Shown here piece by piece: positions 63,406-64,000 of a DNA stretch of 64,000 nt. The notes beneath the pieces are model-generated. The model made no database searches. It was not told where the DNA came from and saw only the letters and a list, made by a program, of their open reading frames with translations. Positions within the stretch are counted from its first letter, which is position 1. Each line of letters begins with the position of its first letter. Source of the DNA: Pseudaeromonas sharmana (GTDB lineage Bacteria; Pseudomonadota; Gammaproteobacteria; Enterobacterales; Aeromonadaceae); assembly GCF_042649925.1 (NCBI RefSeq), contig NZ_JBHSAF010000015.1:372001-436000 (forward strand), in the 5' to 3' direction. A program made the position numbers and the translations under genes.

Positions 63406-63471
63406 CTATCTGGCGATGAATGGCTTTTTATGCAAGAGGCTATTCATCGCCATAGATGAGTGTGACTGTCC

Positions 63472-64000
63472 ATGAAAACCCCCCTGTCTCTGCTGTTAGT
63501 CGTCTTGCTCAGTGCCTGCAGTCAGCAGTCCAAGCTTTATGTCGATACGATAAAAGAAGTCACATTGGGCTCGTCCGATGTGGTGAAAACTGCCGCTGAA
63601 ATCGACAAGGATCCCTACGCCAGTGCCTACCTGACGGTGGGGGATTTGCCGCGTGCGTTTGTATTGCTGGCGTTCGCCGAACGGGGGCAGATGAAGTGGA
63701 TCTCCGCCGATCGCAATCTGTTTGTGATGCAGCAGGGGCGCCTGATCAAGACGGTGGGCCAACGCGAGGATCTGCTGGCGCTGGATAATCTGGCGCAGGA
63801 TCCGCTGCAAGATCCTCTGGCCATTCCCGAAGCCGGTGCCCGCTGGCAGACCCGTGCCTACTACAGTGGTGCCATGAACAGCGGCCGCCTGCTGATCTCC
63901 ACCCTGTATCGCCGCGGCAACGAGGTGCTGACGATTCTGGATAAGCCGGTGTCGTGTGTGCGCATTGAAGAAGAAGTGACGGATCAGCAATCCGGACAGC
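63472..64000 (+). CDS. YjbF/GfcB-like lipoprotein (partial, runs off the window)
   Basis: The first 176 codons of a gene cut by the window end. The signal peptide (MKTPLSLLLVVLLSAC) ends in a lipobox cysteine. The sequence then follows the YjbF/GfcB (YmcC, DUF2886) pattern, for example DPYASAYLTVGDLPRAFVLL, MKWISADRNLFVMQQGRLI and DNLAQDPLQDPL. Members are outer-membrane lipoproteins needed for group 4 capsule or YjbEFGH-linked exopolysaccharide. Genes for GfcC- and GfcD-like proteins would be expected next. Confidence 0.85.
   Translation, partial: MKTPLSLLLVVLLSACSQQSKLYVDTIKEVTLGSSDVVKTAAEIDKDPYASAYLTVGDLPRAFVLLAFAERGQMKWISADRNLFVMQQGRLIKTVGQREDLLALDNLAQDPLQDPLAIPEAGARWQTRAYYSGAMNSGRLLISTLYRRGNEVLTILDKPVSCVRIEEEVTDQQSGQ

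Overview
The window is chromosomal DNA from a gammaproteobacterium. The evidence is a set of gene blocks with enterobacterial-type content and order: yejKLM, queA-tgt-yajC-secD-secF, iscR-iscS-iscU-iscA-hscB-hscA-fdx, rlmN-pilF-rodZ-ispG-hisS-yfgM-bamB-der-yfgJ, and the oxygen-independent ubiquinone genes ubiT and ubiUV. The mixture of these with a malEFG-malK operon, an OxyR next to queA and a BMP-type nucleoside importer looks most like an Aeromonadales-type organism. That placement is inference, not something the sequence proves. No tRNA, rRNA, insertion sequence, prophage or CRISPR array was seen.

Layout. 1-5.5 kb: perM, then a leftward yejL-yejM(lapC)-cnoX group (envelope and proteostasis) and divergent yejK. 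5.8-10.9 kb: a complete maltose/maltodextrin ABC importer (malE, malF, malG, malK) in one direction, with a hairpin after malE. 11-12.3 kb: oxyR, then a gene-free stretch holding a candidate leftward small RNA. 12.3-18.9 kb: queuosine genes queA-tgt, the Sec accessory genes yajC-secD-secF, and nlpI. 18.9-21.4 kb: ubiV-ubiU facing away from ubiT. 21.6-30.3 kb: trmJ, the isc iron-sulfur operon under a clear IscR box, and two tandem PepB-type aminopeptidases where iscX would be expected. 30.4-32.9 kb: a Gfo/Idh/MocA oxidoreductase with a long proline-rich tail, and ndk. 33.1-42.1 kb: the rlmN to yfgJ housekeeping cluster. 42.1-46.7 kb: a small very basic ORF divergent from purL. 46.7-52.6 kb: nlpC, a YceB-like protein, a cardiolipin synthase, a DUF945-like protein, a SIMPL protein and purU. 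52.7-57.5 kb: a leftward BMP/NupOPQ-type nucleoside importer.

57.5-64 kb is the most distinctive part. It is the start of a surface polysaccharide locus. A JUMPstart/ops leader (RfaH recruitment element) precedes a large SLBB-domain export protein and a Wzz-like chain-length protein. Then comes a 15-copy tandem array of 49-50 bp REP-like repeats, whose first unit supplies the stop codon of the Wzz-like gene. A YjbE/GfcA-like secreted peptide and a YjbF/GfcB-like lipoprotein follow, the latter cut by the window edge. The locus clearly continues beyond the window.

I found no convincing wholly new system. The best leads are the REP satellite array inside the polysaccharide locus, the JUMPstart leader, the small RNA candidate between oxyR and queA, the 45-residue basic ORF, the proline-rich oxidoreductase tail and the palindrome over the ndk promoter.
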